From assembly GCF_029167625.1 (NCBI RefSeq), contig NZ_CP119146.1, positions 62,001-126,000 of the forward strand: 64,000 nt of DNA. Direction: 5' to 3'. The notes under the pieces are model-generated. The model saw only the letters and a program-made list of their open reading frames with translations, was not told where the DNA came from and searched no databases. This DNA comes from Streptomyces sp. AM 4-1-1. Lineage in GTDB: Bacteria > Actinomycetota > Actinomycetes > Streptomycetales > Streptomycetaceae. Made by a program: the position numbers and the translations under genes. Positions 9,618 through 18,526 of this stretch are shown here, in pieces. The first letter of the stretch is position 1, and every line of letters begins with the position of its first letter.

Positions 9618-12110
9618 TCAGGCCACGCGGACGAGCGAGACGTCCTTGATTTCGTTGGCGATGTTCACTCCGTCGACGAGCAGGTCCAGCGCCCAGTCGA
9701 TGGTCTGGGAGCCCTGGTGCTTGACCGAGCCGGGGTTGACGCCGAGACGGAACCCGCCGCGGATCGGCTCGCCGTCGGGGCCGAGCAGGAGGGGCAGCGG
9801 GGACACGCCGTCGACTGCGTAGACGACGCAGTCGTTGTTGACGGCCAGGGGGTACCGGCCCGCGGTGGTGGCGAGGTTGTGCATCTTGCGGTGCATGTTG
9901 GTTCGCGCCTTCGACAGGATCATGGCGCGGATGTCGGGCCGCCACGTGCGCCGTTTCAGGGCCGGCCACGGGGTGCCGAAGACGTGGTCGAGGCCGAGGT
10001 TGGGGCGCTGGCGCAGCTTGCCGATCCCGGACTTGGCGGTGGCCTTGATGGCGTTGGCCAGGGTCACCAGGAGCGGGTCGCCGTCCTTGTATCCGGCCAT
10101 GGCCGCGAGGAAGGCTTCGTCGTCGAGGTCCTGGGTGACTTTGAGCTCTGCCATCACGGTCAAGTAGGCGTTGCGGAGGGTGTCGTACCAGGGCTGGAGG
10201 TAGGGGCTGTGGGTCTCGCGGACCCAGGCTTCCATGGGGCGGACGTCGGCGCCGAGTTCGACGGCGTAGGCGACGGTGGGGGTGGCGTACCAGGCGGGGC
10301 CTTCGGGGCGCACGCCGCTGGAGGTAAAGGGGCTGGGCAGGCGCGGGTCGGTCTCGATGTGGGAGAGGTCGAGGTACCAGGAGCCGGGCAGGTCGGGGTC
10401 GAAGGTGGGGTTGCGGGGGTAGTGGATGGCCGGGCCGGTGCCGACGTGGAGGCGCCGGCAGGCGGCGAGGAAGGCCACCTGTACGTCCAGGGCGGCGACG
10501 TGGGTACGGGCCCGCTCGTCGTCGGTGATCAGTTCGGCGGGGCGGACCCAGATGCAGGCTTCCTCGTCGAGCGCCTCGCTGGCGGGCCGGGAGCCTTCCT
10601 CCGGGTAGTCGGCGGCGACGACGGGGTGTTCGTCGGGTGCCTCGCACGGGGCGGGCTCGACGACGGTGTGGAGGGTGTGGGCCACCTTCGCCGAAACGTA
10701 CTTGCCTTCCTCCGCACTCCACTCGGCCTTGGTGGGCGGGCGCAGCGCGGTCATGAGTTCGTCGCCGGTGACCGCGAGGGTGCCGCGGGGGGTGATGACC
10801 AGGCGGGCGTAGGTGCCGAGCATGGCGGCGAGGTCGCCGGCGGACAGGGCACCGGCCTTGCCCCAGGCACGGGTCTCCAGCGCGCCCCAGGGCACGAGGG
10901 CGAGCTGAACGCAGTGGCGCTTCCCGTCGAGGCGCTTGAAAAGCCTGGCCCATGGGCCGAAGCCGGACTTGGTGAGCTCCCAGCCGGCCTTGGTGATGTT
11001 CTTGACGCTTCTGTCGTCGGCCGGCAGGCGCAGATCCTCTTGGTCCGCGAGGTCGGTGGGCAGGCCGAAGTGAGCCACGGCTCCTTCGGTGAGGATGAGC
11101 AGCGGGTCCTGGTCGAAGCCGTTGTCGTGGAGCTTGGCCGCTCCCAGGCGGATCTTCTTCTTGTCCAGTGCCCATGCGGCTAGGGCCTGGAGGGTTTTGG
11201 CCGGGCACGGGAGGGTGCGGCCGTCGACGAGGTGCGCGGTCAGGGCGCCGTCGGTGATGTCGAGGACGGCCAGCGGGCCGTCGGCGTACTCCGGGGGCAC
11301 CGGCTTTGCGGCCGGCTTCTTGACCGTCCTGCGACGGGGGGCCGTGGTGGTGGCCGGGCGCCGCGGCGCGGCCGGCGCAGGGGCGGAGTGCGCGGCGGCA
11401 GCACGATCCGTCGGGGCCGTGCCGGTGGCTTCCGGTACGACGGGGGCTGTGGCGGCCACGGTGGGCGTGGGTGTCGCGGACTCGTTCCGCGGGGCGGAAG
11501 CGGGAGCGGCCGGGGCGGTGGACCGGGTGCCGCAACGGGGCATGCCCATGGCTGCCATGGCCTGGAGGTGCACATGGCGGGGCTGGCCGTCCACGACGCT
11601 CGACGTCGGCTGCCCGCAGCGGACGCAGCGCCGGGTGACCCCCTCGGGCAGGGCGGTCCAGGAGTCGGGCGCGTCGAACTCGAGTTCCGACGTCTCCGTG
11701 AGGGCGGGGGCGGGGGCGGGTTCGGGGTCCGGCCAGGAGAGTTCGGGAGGATCCTCGATCTCGAAGTCGAACTCGAGAGGGGTCGCCTCCGCGGCGGCTG
11801 CCTCGGGCTCGGGCTCGGGTTCCAGGTTTGCGGAACCGTCCTGCACCCCACTGCGAGCAAGCTCGGCGGCGAAGTAGGCGAGGATCCGGGCGTACCGCTG
11901 CCCCTTCTCGCCGCGCGGTGTGCGGGGAGGGTCCGATTCCCAGGTCCACACCGTCTCGCGGCGCACCTCGTTGGCCTGGCCCATCTGCGTCACCGTCCAG
12001 CCGAACGCCTCGCGGAGCCTGACACGCTCCGCCGGGTCCGGCAGTGGCGGAACCGGGCCGTCGAACGGGATCCGGTCGAGCACAGCCGCTACCGGGTCGC
12101 TGCTCCCCAT
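9618..12110 (-). CDS. tap: Telomere-associated protein Tap
   Basis: An 830-residue protein immediately upstream of tpg. The N-terminal ~100 residues include an XRE-like helix-turn-helix (VRLREAFGWTVTQMGQANEV), followed by an acidic, proline/alanine-rich linker with a CVRCGQP zinc knuckle. The C-terminal ~550 residues correspond to the conserved Tap region. Tap binds the telomere 3' overhang and recruits Tpg. It is somewhat longer than the usual ~740, owing to the linker. ATG 12110 is set by GGAGGAGG 5 bases upstream. Two 11-bp direct repeats in the promoter region may be its own operator. Confidence 0.9.
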   Translation of the reverse strand: MGSSDPVAAVLDRIPFDGPVPPLPDPAERVRLREAFGWTVTQMGQANEVRRETVWTWESDPPRTPRGEKGQRYARILAYFAAELARSGVQDGSANLEPEPEPEAAAAEATPLEFDFEIEDPPELSWPDPEPAPAPALTETSELEFDAPDSWTALPEGVTRRCVRCGQPTSSVVDGQPRHVHLQAMAAMGMPRCGTRSTAPAAPASAPRNESATPTPTVAATAPVVPEATGTAPTDRAAAAHSAPAPAAPRRPATTTAPRRRTVKKPAAKPVPPEYADGPLAVLDITDGALTAHLVDGRTLPCPAKTLQALAAWALDKKKIRLGAAKLHDNGFDQDPLLILTEGAVAHFGLPTDLADQEDLRLPADDRSVKNITKAGWELTKSGFGPWARLFKRLDGKRHCVQLALVPWGALETRAWGKAGALSAGDLAAMLGTYARLVITPRGTLAVTGDELMTALRPPTKAEWSAEEGKYVSAKVAHTLHTVVEPAPCEAPDEHPVVAADYPEEGSRPASEALDEEACIWVRPAELITDDERARTHVAALDVQVAFLAACRRLHVGTGPAIHYPRNPTFDPDLPGSWYLDLSHIETDPRLPSPFTSSGVRPEGPAWYATPTVAYAVELGADVRPMEAWVRETHSPYLQPWYDTLRNAYLTVMAELKVTQDLDDEAFLAAMAGYKDGDPLLVTLANAIKATAKSGIGKLRQRPNLGLDHVFGTPWPALKRRTWRPDIRAMILSKARTNMHRKMHNLATTAGRYPLAVNNDCVVYAVDGVSPLPLLLGPDGEPIRGGFRLGVNPGSVKHQGSQTIDWALDLLVDGVNIANEIKDVSLVRVA

Positions 12111-12132
12111 GTCCACCTCCTCCTTCAGATGC

Positions 12133-12154
12133 AAATCTAACGCGAATCTAACGC
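12133..12154. promoter_or_regulatory. Two tandem 11-bp repeats upstream of tap
   Basis: AAATCTAACGC is followed directly by GAATCTAACGC, 23-44 bases before the tap start. One helical turn between identical boxes suits a dimeric regulator. Tap has an N-terminal helix-turn-helix, so autoregulation is possible (inference). Confidence 0.4.
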
Positions 12155-12186
12155 ACTTGTCGCAGCACGCGCAAGCGCCTTGTTGA

Positions 12187-12204
12187 TATTCCATTATGTA
12201 TTGT
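12187..12204. promoter_or_regulatory. AT-rich element shared with 17709-17726
   Basis: An 18-base AT-rich stretch (TTCCATTATGTATTGTGA) in the tap/12372 divergent gap. About 15 of 18 bases match a stretch before the gene at 17810. It is probably a promoter or operator shared by these gene groups; the function is not known. Confidence 0.3.
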
Positions 12205-12371
12205 GACCGTTGCCTAATGTGTTTTCGTGATGTACTGTCATGACTTGTTGGTCAGGGTCGCCCCGAAGACGGCGGCCGCGTCCAAGGAGGCCGTGCGCAA
12301 CGTAAGTTGCCCTCTCCTCGCCCGCCGGGTCTCTCCCGCGTCCGACACGACACGTGAGGAGTACGACAGCC

Positions 12372-13004
12372 ATGCCCCTTCTGTCCCCCGAGCCAGGGGA
12401 TTCCGCCGCTGTGGGGTCGAGGATCCTCGTGGAGGCAGGCGACATCCTGATGCGCCGCAGCCTCACCGATCACGCCCCTGCGGCTCAGGTTCACGTGATC
12501 GAGGCAGCCAAGGCCCTGGAGGACTTCCGCCTCGGCCACGGCGCCGCGCTGGAGCGCGCCGAGGCTCTCATGGACCGGGCGATCACGACGTTCCAGGAGC
12601 GCAGCGGCGAGTACGACGAGGCGGCCTGGCAGGCTGCCTCGGTCTACATGGTGGAGCTGTGGGCGACGCGTTTCAGCGCGGCCCGGCTGACCGTGTTCGA
12701 CCCGGCCCCGCCACCGCCGTCCCGGCTCACCCCGGCACATCCGCTGCGGCTGGAAACGGTCAGCCGCGAGGCCCACGAACACCTGCTTCGCGCCGGCCGC
12801 TCCCTGGAGCGCGCGCCGCGCCGCACGGACGAGATGGATGTGGTCCGCGCGCAGCACGCCATGCACGCAGCCGCCCGGCTGCTCCACGACCAGTTCGACG
12901 GGCTCTCCATGCCGCTGTGGGTGCTCATCGCCCGGTTCTGCGCCGAGATCCAGGCGGAGAACCTCCGCATTCTCAAAGCTCCCGCCCCCGGGACCACGGA
13001 CTGA
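12372..13004 (+). CDS. Protein of unknown function
   Basis: A 210-residue mostly helical protein with no motif I recognise. Features are a His/Ala-rich C-terminal helix (AQHAMHAAARLLHDQFDG) and a proline run near residue 115. ATG 12372 is preceded by GAGGAG at 10 bases. It is divergent from tap and first of a rightward run of small genes. Confidence 0.6.
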   Translation: MPLLSPEPGDSAAVGSRILVEAGDILMRRSLTDHAPAAQVHVIEAAKALEDFRLGHGAALERAEALMDRAITTFQERSGEYDEAAWQAASVYMVELWATRFSAARLTVFDPAPPPPSRLTPAHPLRLETVSREAHEHLLRAGRSLERAPRRTDEMDVVRAQHAMHAAARLLHDQFDGLSMPLWVLIARFCAEIQAENLRILKAPAPGTTD

Positions 13005-13081
13005 CGCCCCCGTCCCTACGCTCGTCACCGACCGCGCCCGCAGCCCGGCACCAACCCTCCGCCCCCACTAGGGAGTTCTTC

Positions 13082-13474
13082 GTGAGCACCAGCCCCTCCC
13101 CCGTCTCTTCCTCCGTCGGCCCCGTCCGGGTCGGGCAGCTGTGGCAGGACATGGCCCCCGACATGGTCGACCGCGAGCGGATGCTGCGCGTCGTCGCCGT
13201 GACGGAGACCCACGCCGAGTGCGTGGTCGAACGCGACAACAGGCCGGGAATGGCCGGCCGCACGGCACGGCCGCTGGCCCTCAAGCGCTTTACGACGAGC
13301 GCCTTCAGGCTGATCGAGGATGCCGTTGACGACGCCGACCAGGTCCTCTACGCACGCTTCCTGGCGGCGATGACGGGCGTGCAGGGCACCAACCCGTCGC
13401 CCATGGAGTACGCGACCGCGGCGTTGCGCGTGCACCACGAGCTCACCGCCGAGGCGGCGAAGGCCCACCACTGA
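13082..13474 (+). CDS. Small protein of unknown function (DUF6354-like?)
   Basis: A 130-residue protein. A core VRVGQLWQDMAPD, then LRVVAVTETHAECVVE and LKRFTTSAFRLI looks like a short beta domain seen in small Streptomyces plasmid proteins, perhaps the DUF6354 group (recalled, not checked). The GTG start is set by GGGAG 6-7 bases upstream; an overlapping longer reading lacks a ribosome site. Confidence 0.6.
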   Translation: MSTSPSPVSSSVGPVRVGQLWQDMAPDMVDRERMLRVVAVTETHAECVVERDNRPGMAGRTARPLALKRFTTSAFRLIEDAVDDADQVLYARFLAAMTGVQGTNPSPMEYATAALRVHHELTAEAAKAHH

Positions 13475-13563
13475 CCGAACCTGCGAAACCCACTGCTCCC
13501 GAGCCGAGCGGCGCCGCTTCGGACAGCCGCTCGCCCGGCCGCACCCGGAAGGAAGGTGCTCGA

Positions 13564-13845
13564 ATGCAGAGCGACGAGTACTACGAGGACTTGCGCCGGC
13601 AGATGCTCGCTTCTGGCCTGTACACGCCTGACGACGTGGACAAGGTCGTCTCGGCCTACCGCAATCGCGACGCGGACTTTTCCGCCAAGGAAGCCGAGGT
13701 GGGGCGCCCTCCCCTCGTTCACCGCATGAGGCGCACGAACACGACCGGCATCACCGACTGCTGTAAGCGGAATCTCGACGAGCCGGAGTTCAAGTATGAC
13801 TACGTGACGCACCTGGTCGCGAAGGTGACGTGTGCGGGTAAATGA
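13564..13845 (+). CDS. Small protein of unknown function
   Basis: A 93-residue charged protein (MQSDEYYEDLRRQMLASG) with three cysteines in its C-terminal half. A strong GGAAGGAAGG ribosome site lies 7 bases before the ATG. No family is recognised. Confidence 0.55.
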   Translation: MQSDEYYEDLRRQMLASGLYTPDDVDKVVSAYRNRDADFSAKEAEVGRPPLVHRMRRTNTTGITDCCKRNLDEPEFKYDYVTHLVAKVTCAGK

Positions 13846-14181
13846 GGGGAGGCCCCGCAGTCCGTCCACCGATTCTGCGGACGAGGCCTTACCGCACCTC
13901 GGGGTCGGCGTGCTTGTCTGCAACTGCCTGAACGACTGGAACCCGGGGTTCGTCCGGACGGATTTCACCGCTCCCGTGTCCACGACGACGGGTTCCACGA
14001 GCGCTGCGATGAGGCTGACGCGCCCCGTGGGGCCCGTCTCCCGTCGTGGCTTTCCGCGCAGAGACACACGTCCTGGTGAACCGGTCTGCAAGACAGCAAC
14101 CGAACTGCTGCCCGGTCGGTAGAGGTGTACGTGAGCAGCACGTGCGTTCGTGCCGCTGGTCTCCGATCCTGGGAGCAGCCC
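13846..14181. other. Non-coding gap
   Basis: 336 bases between the 93-residue gene and the GFA gene. I see no gene with a credible ribosome site and no clear terminator. Confidence 0.4.
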
Positions 14182-14607
14182 GTGACTACCACCGCTTCTT
14201 CTTCGCCGTCCGCCGTACGCCGCGGCGGCTGCCTGTGCGGGGCCGTCCGCTTCGAGGTGCCAGATGTTCCTGACGCGCCCCACCTGTGCAGTTGCCGTCA
14301 CTGCCAGAAACTGGGCGGCGGGCCGGTGATGTCGTGGGTCTCCTTCCCTCTGGCCGGTCTGGTGTGGAGCGGGCGGGAGCCGGTCTGGTTCTACACCTAC
14401 CCGCAGGAGACCCGGCGCGGGCGCTGCCCCGACTGCGGGAGCCATCTGTGCGCCCTGGACGACGGCGCCGTGAGCATCGCGTTCAACTTCGGCGCCCTGG
14501 ACGACTCCTCGGACCTCGTCCCGGAGTTCCAGAGCTACGCCCACGACGCGGTGCCGTGGCTCAGGCCGGTCACCGACTCCCGCTCCACAGCCGCCGCGGG
14601 CAGCTGA
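14182..14607 (+). CDS. GFA-family protein (glutathione-dependent formaldehyde-activating-like)
   Basis: A 141-residue protein of the GFA zinc-binding family. Its cysteines fit the family: RGGCLCGAVRFEVP, CSCRHCQKLGGGP, and GRCPDCGSHLCALD. These proteins bind two zinc ions; many act on unknown substrates, so formaldehyde is not implied. GTG 14182 follows GGGAG at 6 bases; GTG 14125 is an alternative. The gene ends just before a convergent leftward gene. Confidence 0.85.
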   Translation: MTTTASSSPSAVRRGGCLCGAVRFEVPDVPDAPHLCSCRHCQKLGGGPVMSWVSFPLAGLVWSGREPVWFYTYPQETRRGRCPDCGSHLCALDDGAVSIAFNFGALDDSSDLVPEFQSYAHDAVPWLRPVTDSRSTAAAGS

Positions 14608-14632
14608 CCACCGACCGGACGCGTGCCCGGGC

Positions 14633-16118
14633 TCAGAAGGGGATGGTCGATGCCTTCGCGACGGCATGGGCGTAGCTCATCTCGATGAGTTCGCGCTGCA
14701 CGGGGGCCTGCTCGGTCAGTTCACGCAGCCGCTGGGTATGCAGGTGGGAGAAGCGGACGTCGGTGCTGAGGGTGCCGTGACAGGTGATCCACCGAGGGCT
14801 CGGCAGCGCGCCGTCGGTGAGGGGGAGCAGGTCGTACTCCCAGCCGATCAGCTCGTCGTCGGGGTCGGTGCGCACTTCCGCCCAGCTCACGGTGATCGTC
14901 CTGGCAGGAGCGGCGCCGGCTGCCTTCTCCCGGGCCGCGGCGGCGGTCAGCAGGAGCATCTGCGGCTGCAGGGCGCGGGGCTCTGAGCTTGCTGTGCGGC
15001 CCTGGTCTACATCTTCGGCCAGGGCCGCGCGCAGGACTGTCTCGGCGTCCGCCCGGGTGTCTTCCAAGCGGGTGTGGCGGGAGCGGCAGGCGGTGACCCA
15101 CCCGTAGCCGTGCGCCATGCCCTTGCCGGCCCGCGCGAGATAGCCCAGCAGCTGCCCGTGGTCGACGACCGGGTACAGGGCGGCCGTGCGGTCCGGCTCG
15201 TCGAGGGCGGCGCGCGCCTGCTCCTCGTCGAGGTGGGGCAGCGGCTGCCGGCCGGCGGCTGCGGCGGCCCGGTGGCGGGCGGCGGCCTGGCGGGCGCCGC
15301 GCAGGGCCTTGTGCGGATTGGACATGTAGTCGTGGCCGAGGTGATCGACGGCGCTGCCGTCGGCCGTCACCCAGGCGTGGAGGGCATCGAAGGGACCTGC
15401 CCGGAAGAGATAGCCGATCGTCTCGCCCTCTTCCTTGACGGGCCGGAACCCGGCCGCGGCCGGCCAGACGCGGCGCGCGGCCGTCTTCGCTGCGGCACTC
15501 ACTTCTCGGTGGGCCTCGTACGCGGCGCGGACCGCCTGCTGCGCGGCGGCGGGGTCGTAGACGGGGAAGGGCCACTTCGCGGCGTTCCAGTCGGCGATCT
15601 CCTCGTCGGTGATGTCGTTCGGGGAGACTTCCGCGTCTGCGGTCACCCAGTGCGCGCGGTGGAGGTGCTTCCACGTCCAGCCCGCCAGCTCGCCGGCGTC
15701 GGTGCGCACGGGTTCGTAGGTGAAGTGGCGGGCTTCGTCTCCGAAGACGTCGCAGACGGCGGGCTTCACGGCGTCCAGGGCTGCTCGGCCGAAGTCGGAC
15801 TCCCGTGTCCGGTCGAGGTACTGGTCGCCCAGGACACCGAGCCGCACCGCGGGCGCCCTGGTCGGCTCGGCCGGCTGGCGCAGGGCCGGTACGAGGTCGG
15901 CGACCCAGCCGCCCCGGCCCAGGGCGTGCACGGTGACCAGGCCCTCCTCTTCCCACTGGCGGGCGAGGTCGAGCAGGCGCCGCCCGGGGGCCCCGTCGCG
16001 GCGGACGGAGCCGCGGAAGGCACCTCGGGCCAGTTGGTTCCACAGCCTGGCGTGGAGGGGGGGTCGGCAGGGCCGGGCGGATGGTGTCGGCCAGGACGGC
16101 GGGATGGTTGGCGGTCAT
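14633..16118 (-). pseudogene. Large plasmid protein of unknown function, frameshifted in a G7 run
   Basis: The ATG at 16118 has AAAGGGG 8 bases upstream and gives about 20 residues (MTANHPAVLADTIRPALPTP). After the run of seven G (16057-16063) the coding-like frame is the next one: LHARLWNQLARGAFRGSVRR and on to 14633, about 495 residues in all. Removing one base from the run restores a single reading frame. This could be a sequencing error, a real mutation or slippage-based switching. No family is recognised; repeated blocks (GYLFRAG...HAWVTADG, GYLARAGKGMAHGYGWVTA) suggest an internal duplication. It runs 40 bases behind 16159-16671. Confidence 0.65.
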
Positions 16119-16158
16119 TGGGCTTTCCCCTTTCTGCGGGAGGAACGGTGGGAGGGGC

Positions 16159-16671
16159 TCAGGCGGCTGCGGGGCGGTTGCGGACCAGCCGGTCGCCGAG
16201 GTGGCGGACGTGCCCGAGGTACGTCCTGGCCCCGGCGGCGTGAGCTGCCGGAGCCTCGCCGGCCCGGAGGACGGGAACGTTCAGGGCGGCGAGCAGCAGA
16301 GGGCTGTCTGCCGGGCCGAGGCTGCGCAGCAGGCCCTGTGGCGGGCCGGATCGCGCGTCCACGCGGCCGCGGTTGAGCCGCAGGTCCAGGACGGTGAAAG
16401 GCGGCCGGGGCCCGCCGGCGACGAAGTGAGCGAGCCAGGTGGCCCGGTCGTGGCCGGGTCCGGGCTCGTAGTCGGGCTCCGGGCACCCGAGGAGGAACTC
16501 GCCCAGCTCTGCCAGATGGTGCCGGGTGAGGGCTGCGGTGTGCACGAGCTGGTCGCGGACGTTGCGGAAGTCCGGCTCGGTCAGCCAGAGGGCGACGCCG
16601 GCAGGTGTGTCGGCGAGGACCAGACAGGCGCGGGGCGAGGCGGCGTTCAGCGGGATGGTGAGGGTACGCAC
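16159..16671 (-). CDS. Protein of unknown function
   Basis: A 170-residue protein beginning VRTLTIPLNAASPRACLVLAD; the GTG start has GGAG 10 bases upstream. No known domain is visible. It stands just upstream of the frameshifted gene on the same strand and probably shares its transcript. Confidence 0.55.
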   Translation of the reverse strand: MRTLTIPLNAASPRACLVLADTPAGVALWLTEPDFRNVRDQLVHTAALTRHHLAELGEFLLGCPEPDYEPGPGHDRATWLAHFVAGGPRPPFTVLDLRLNRGRVDARSGPPQGLLRSLGPADSPLLLAALNVPVLRAGEAPAAHAAGARTYLGHVRHLGDRLVRNRPAAA

Positions 16672-16744
16672 GGTACGGCTGCTCCAGGAGGCGGCGGGAG
16701 CCCTTGGCGGGCATGACGACCGGCCCGCACCGGAGCGGGCCGCA

Positions 16745-16762
16745 TCCCCGCGCTCGCGGGGA
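16745..16762. repeat. Solitary hairpin resembling a type I-E CRISPR repeat core
   Basis: T-CCCCGCG-CT-CGCGGGG-A forms an 8-bp stem with a 2-base loop, flanked by ATG-like and GGATCC-like bases typical of actinobacterial type I-E repeats. Only one copy exists here and no cas genes are present, so this is not an array. It lies between divergent genes. Confidence 0.35.
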
Positions 16763-16902
16763 GGATCCCGCCAGGACCGGTTCTCCTGGCCCGGTCATGC
16801 TAGCCGCACGGATCAGCCCGGCTCCGGGGTTGTCCGAAACCTGACGGCGTCCTGCCGCCGGTTGGACGGACAACGAAACGCCTCGGCCTCGCGGAGGCGA
16901 GA

Positions 16903-17499
16903 ATGGCGGCCATGTCACTCTCCTTGGCCCGCTGCGTGGAAGCGGTTGCCCGCCTGCTGGATGGCTGCGGCCCCCTGGAGCCGGTCCGGCTGTGCATGAG
17001 CGAGGGGGACGTGCAGGCGGAGGTGTGCGCGAGCGGGCCGGCCGCCTCAATGAGCATGGCGCGGCTGGCAGCGGTGACGAGCAGCGAGGCGGCCGGACGG
17101 ACGGACGATCGTGACGACGGTGTGATCACGGCGGATCTGGAAGACGACGTGGTCCTGGTCGCCGCCGTGGACGCCCCGGTGCGCGGCGCCGCGACCGGGC
17201 TCCGCGCGACATCGACGGCGGCGGGAGCCGGCCTGCTACGGACGCTGGCCCCGTGGACGGCCACACTGGACCAAAAGCTGCTGTCGGGAGCCCAGTTGTG
17301 GGTGGAGGACGACGGTCAGGGCTTCACGGTCCGGTTGCTGGCGACAGCCGCGTGCAGTGACGACCTGGAGAGCGTCGCCGCTGCCGCTGGGGCGGGACTG
17401 GGACGCGTCCGGACATGGCGCACCGGCAGCGGACTGGACGGGCGAGGAAGCCTCCCATGCGGCCAGAGCGTGCACCTCGGCGTCGTCCGCCTTGCCTGA
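16903..17499 (+). CDS. Protein of unknown function
   Basis: A 198-residue alanine-rich protein beginning MAAMSLSLARCVEAVARLLD, with a later core GAQLWVEDDGQGFTVRLL. GGAGG 5 bases before the ATG supports the start. No family or membrane segment is recognised. Confidence 0.55.
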   Translation: MAAMSLSLARCVEAVARLLDGCGPLEPVRLCMSEGDVQAEVCASGPAASMSMARLAAVTSSEAAGRTDDRDDGVITADLEDDVVLVAAVDAPVRGAATGLRATSTAAGAGLLRTLAPWTATLDQKLLSGAQLWVEDDGQGFTVRLLATAACSDDLESVAAAAGAGLGRVRTWRTGSGLDGRGSLPCGQSVHLGVVRLA

Positions 17500-17809
17500 C
17501 CACCCCCAGCCGGCCACCGGCCACCTCCTAGTGCCCAGTGCTCGGGGCGCAGTTCCGGGAGGCAGCTCCAGGCCACCGACGGCTCCACCTTCTCGTTCAC
17601 GGACCGAACGGCGTTGCTGCATAAGCCCCGTGAGCGGGCAGGCCCGCACGGGGACCAGCTTCTGAGGGCGGAGGTATGACCTCCACCCATCGCTGTTGCT
17701 TATTCAGCTTCCAATGTGTATTGTTATTCGTGTTGGGGGTGCCGTTCACCTCCACCCCACACGCCCCCCGGAGCCGCACTGCCGCTCCCTTGCCGCGTAC
17801 GGAGCACCG
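17500..17809. other. Non-coding gap with AT-rich promoter-like stretch
   Basis: 310 bases upstream of the gene run that starts at 17810. The stretch around 17690-17740 is distinctly AT-richer than its surroundings and includes the element at 17709-17726. No gene is seen. Confidence 0.45.
17709..17726. promoter_or_regulatory. AT-rich element shared with 12187-12204
   Basis: TTCCAATGTGTATTGTTA matches ~15 of 18 bases of the element near tap. It lies 84 bases before the next start codon, a suitable place for a promoter or operator. Confidence 0.3.
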
Positions 17810-18430
17810 ATGAACCCTGCCCCCGCATCCGAACTGGCCACGGCCGTCCGCACCGCACTGACGCCGTTCGTCACCGATCCGACCGCCGGCACCCTGTGCG
17901 ACCTGAGCCGCGCCATGAGCAAGATGACCGCCTACGCCAACTCCGGCCGCAGCCATCAGGTCCCCGGACCGTGGCCCGAGAGCTACTTCGCCTGCGACCA
18001 CGCTCACGAGCACATCCAGAAGCTCAACCACACGTTCGCCACCAGCACGGCCCCCGCACCGCTGGACGTCCGCACCGTCAAGTACGCCGTTCTCGCCGCC
18101 ATCGCACTCTTCGACGACGCGGTCCGCAGCGACACCCCGAACCCCAGCGCCGAGCATGAGTTCAGCGTCTTCGCGATCGCCCGCGCCGCCGCTCACCTCC
18201 TCGGAAGCGGCTGGCGGGCGGAGCCCGGCCTTCACAACACCACCGGTCTCATCCAGCACTCCATCGGTGAGGACTACCTCCTGACTGTCGGGGACGTCGG
18301 CGACATGAGGCCGGAGCTGTACGTCGAGAGCGACGACAACCGGCACATCCTCTGGGACACCGCCGGTGAGGAGCTGCCCGCACTCGCGCAGCGCGTCGCC
18401 GACACCATCCGCGACCCCGCCCTGGCCTGA
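17810..18430 (+). CDS. Protein of unknown function
   Basis: A 206-residue helical protein beginning MNPAPASELATAVRTALTPF. GGAG lies 5 bases before the ATG. It opens a five-gene rightward group (to 20930) of unrecognised proteins. Confidence 0.6.
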   Translation: MNPAPASELATAVRTALTPFVTDPTAGTLCDLSRAMSKMTAYANSGRSHQVPGPWPESYFACDHAHEHIQKLNHTFATSTAPAPLDVRTVKYAVLAAIALFDDAVRSDTPNPSAEHEFSVFAIARAAAHLLGSGWRAEPGLHNTTGLIQHSIGEDYLLTVGDVGDMRPELYVESDDNRHILWDTAGEELPALAQRVADTIRDPALA

Positions 18431-18526
18431 CCCCCGGCGCTGCCACGCACCGGGACGAACACGCACGCCGCCCGCCCCGCCCACACGGGCCCGCCCGGAC
18501 CTCCCCTCTCGGAAGGACCCACCGAC

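Noticed and set aside
9042..11183. 713-codon rightward frame opposite tpg and tap
   Set aside because: Antisense shadow of two recognised genes; common in high-GC DNA.
16745..16762. CRISPR array
   Set aside because: Only one repeat-like unit, no spacers and no cas genes.
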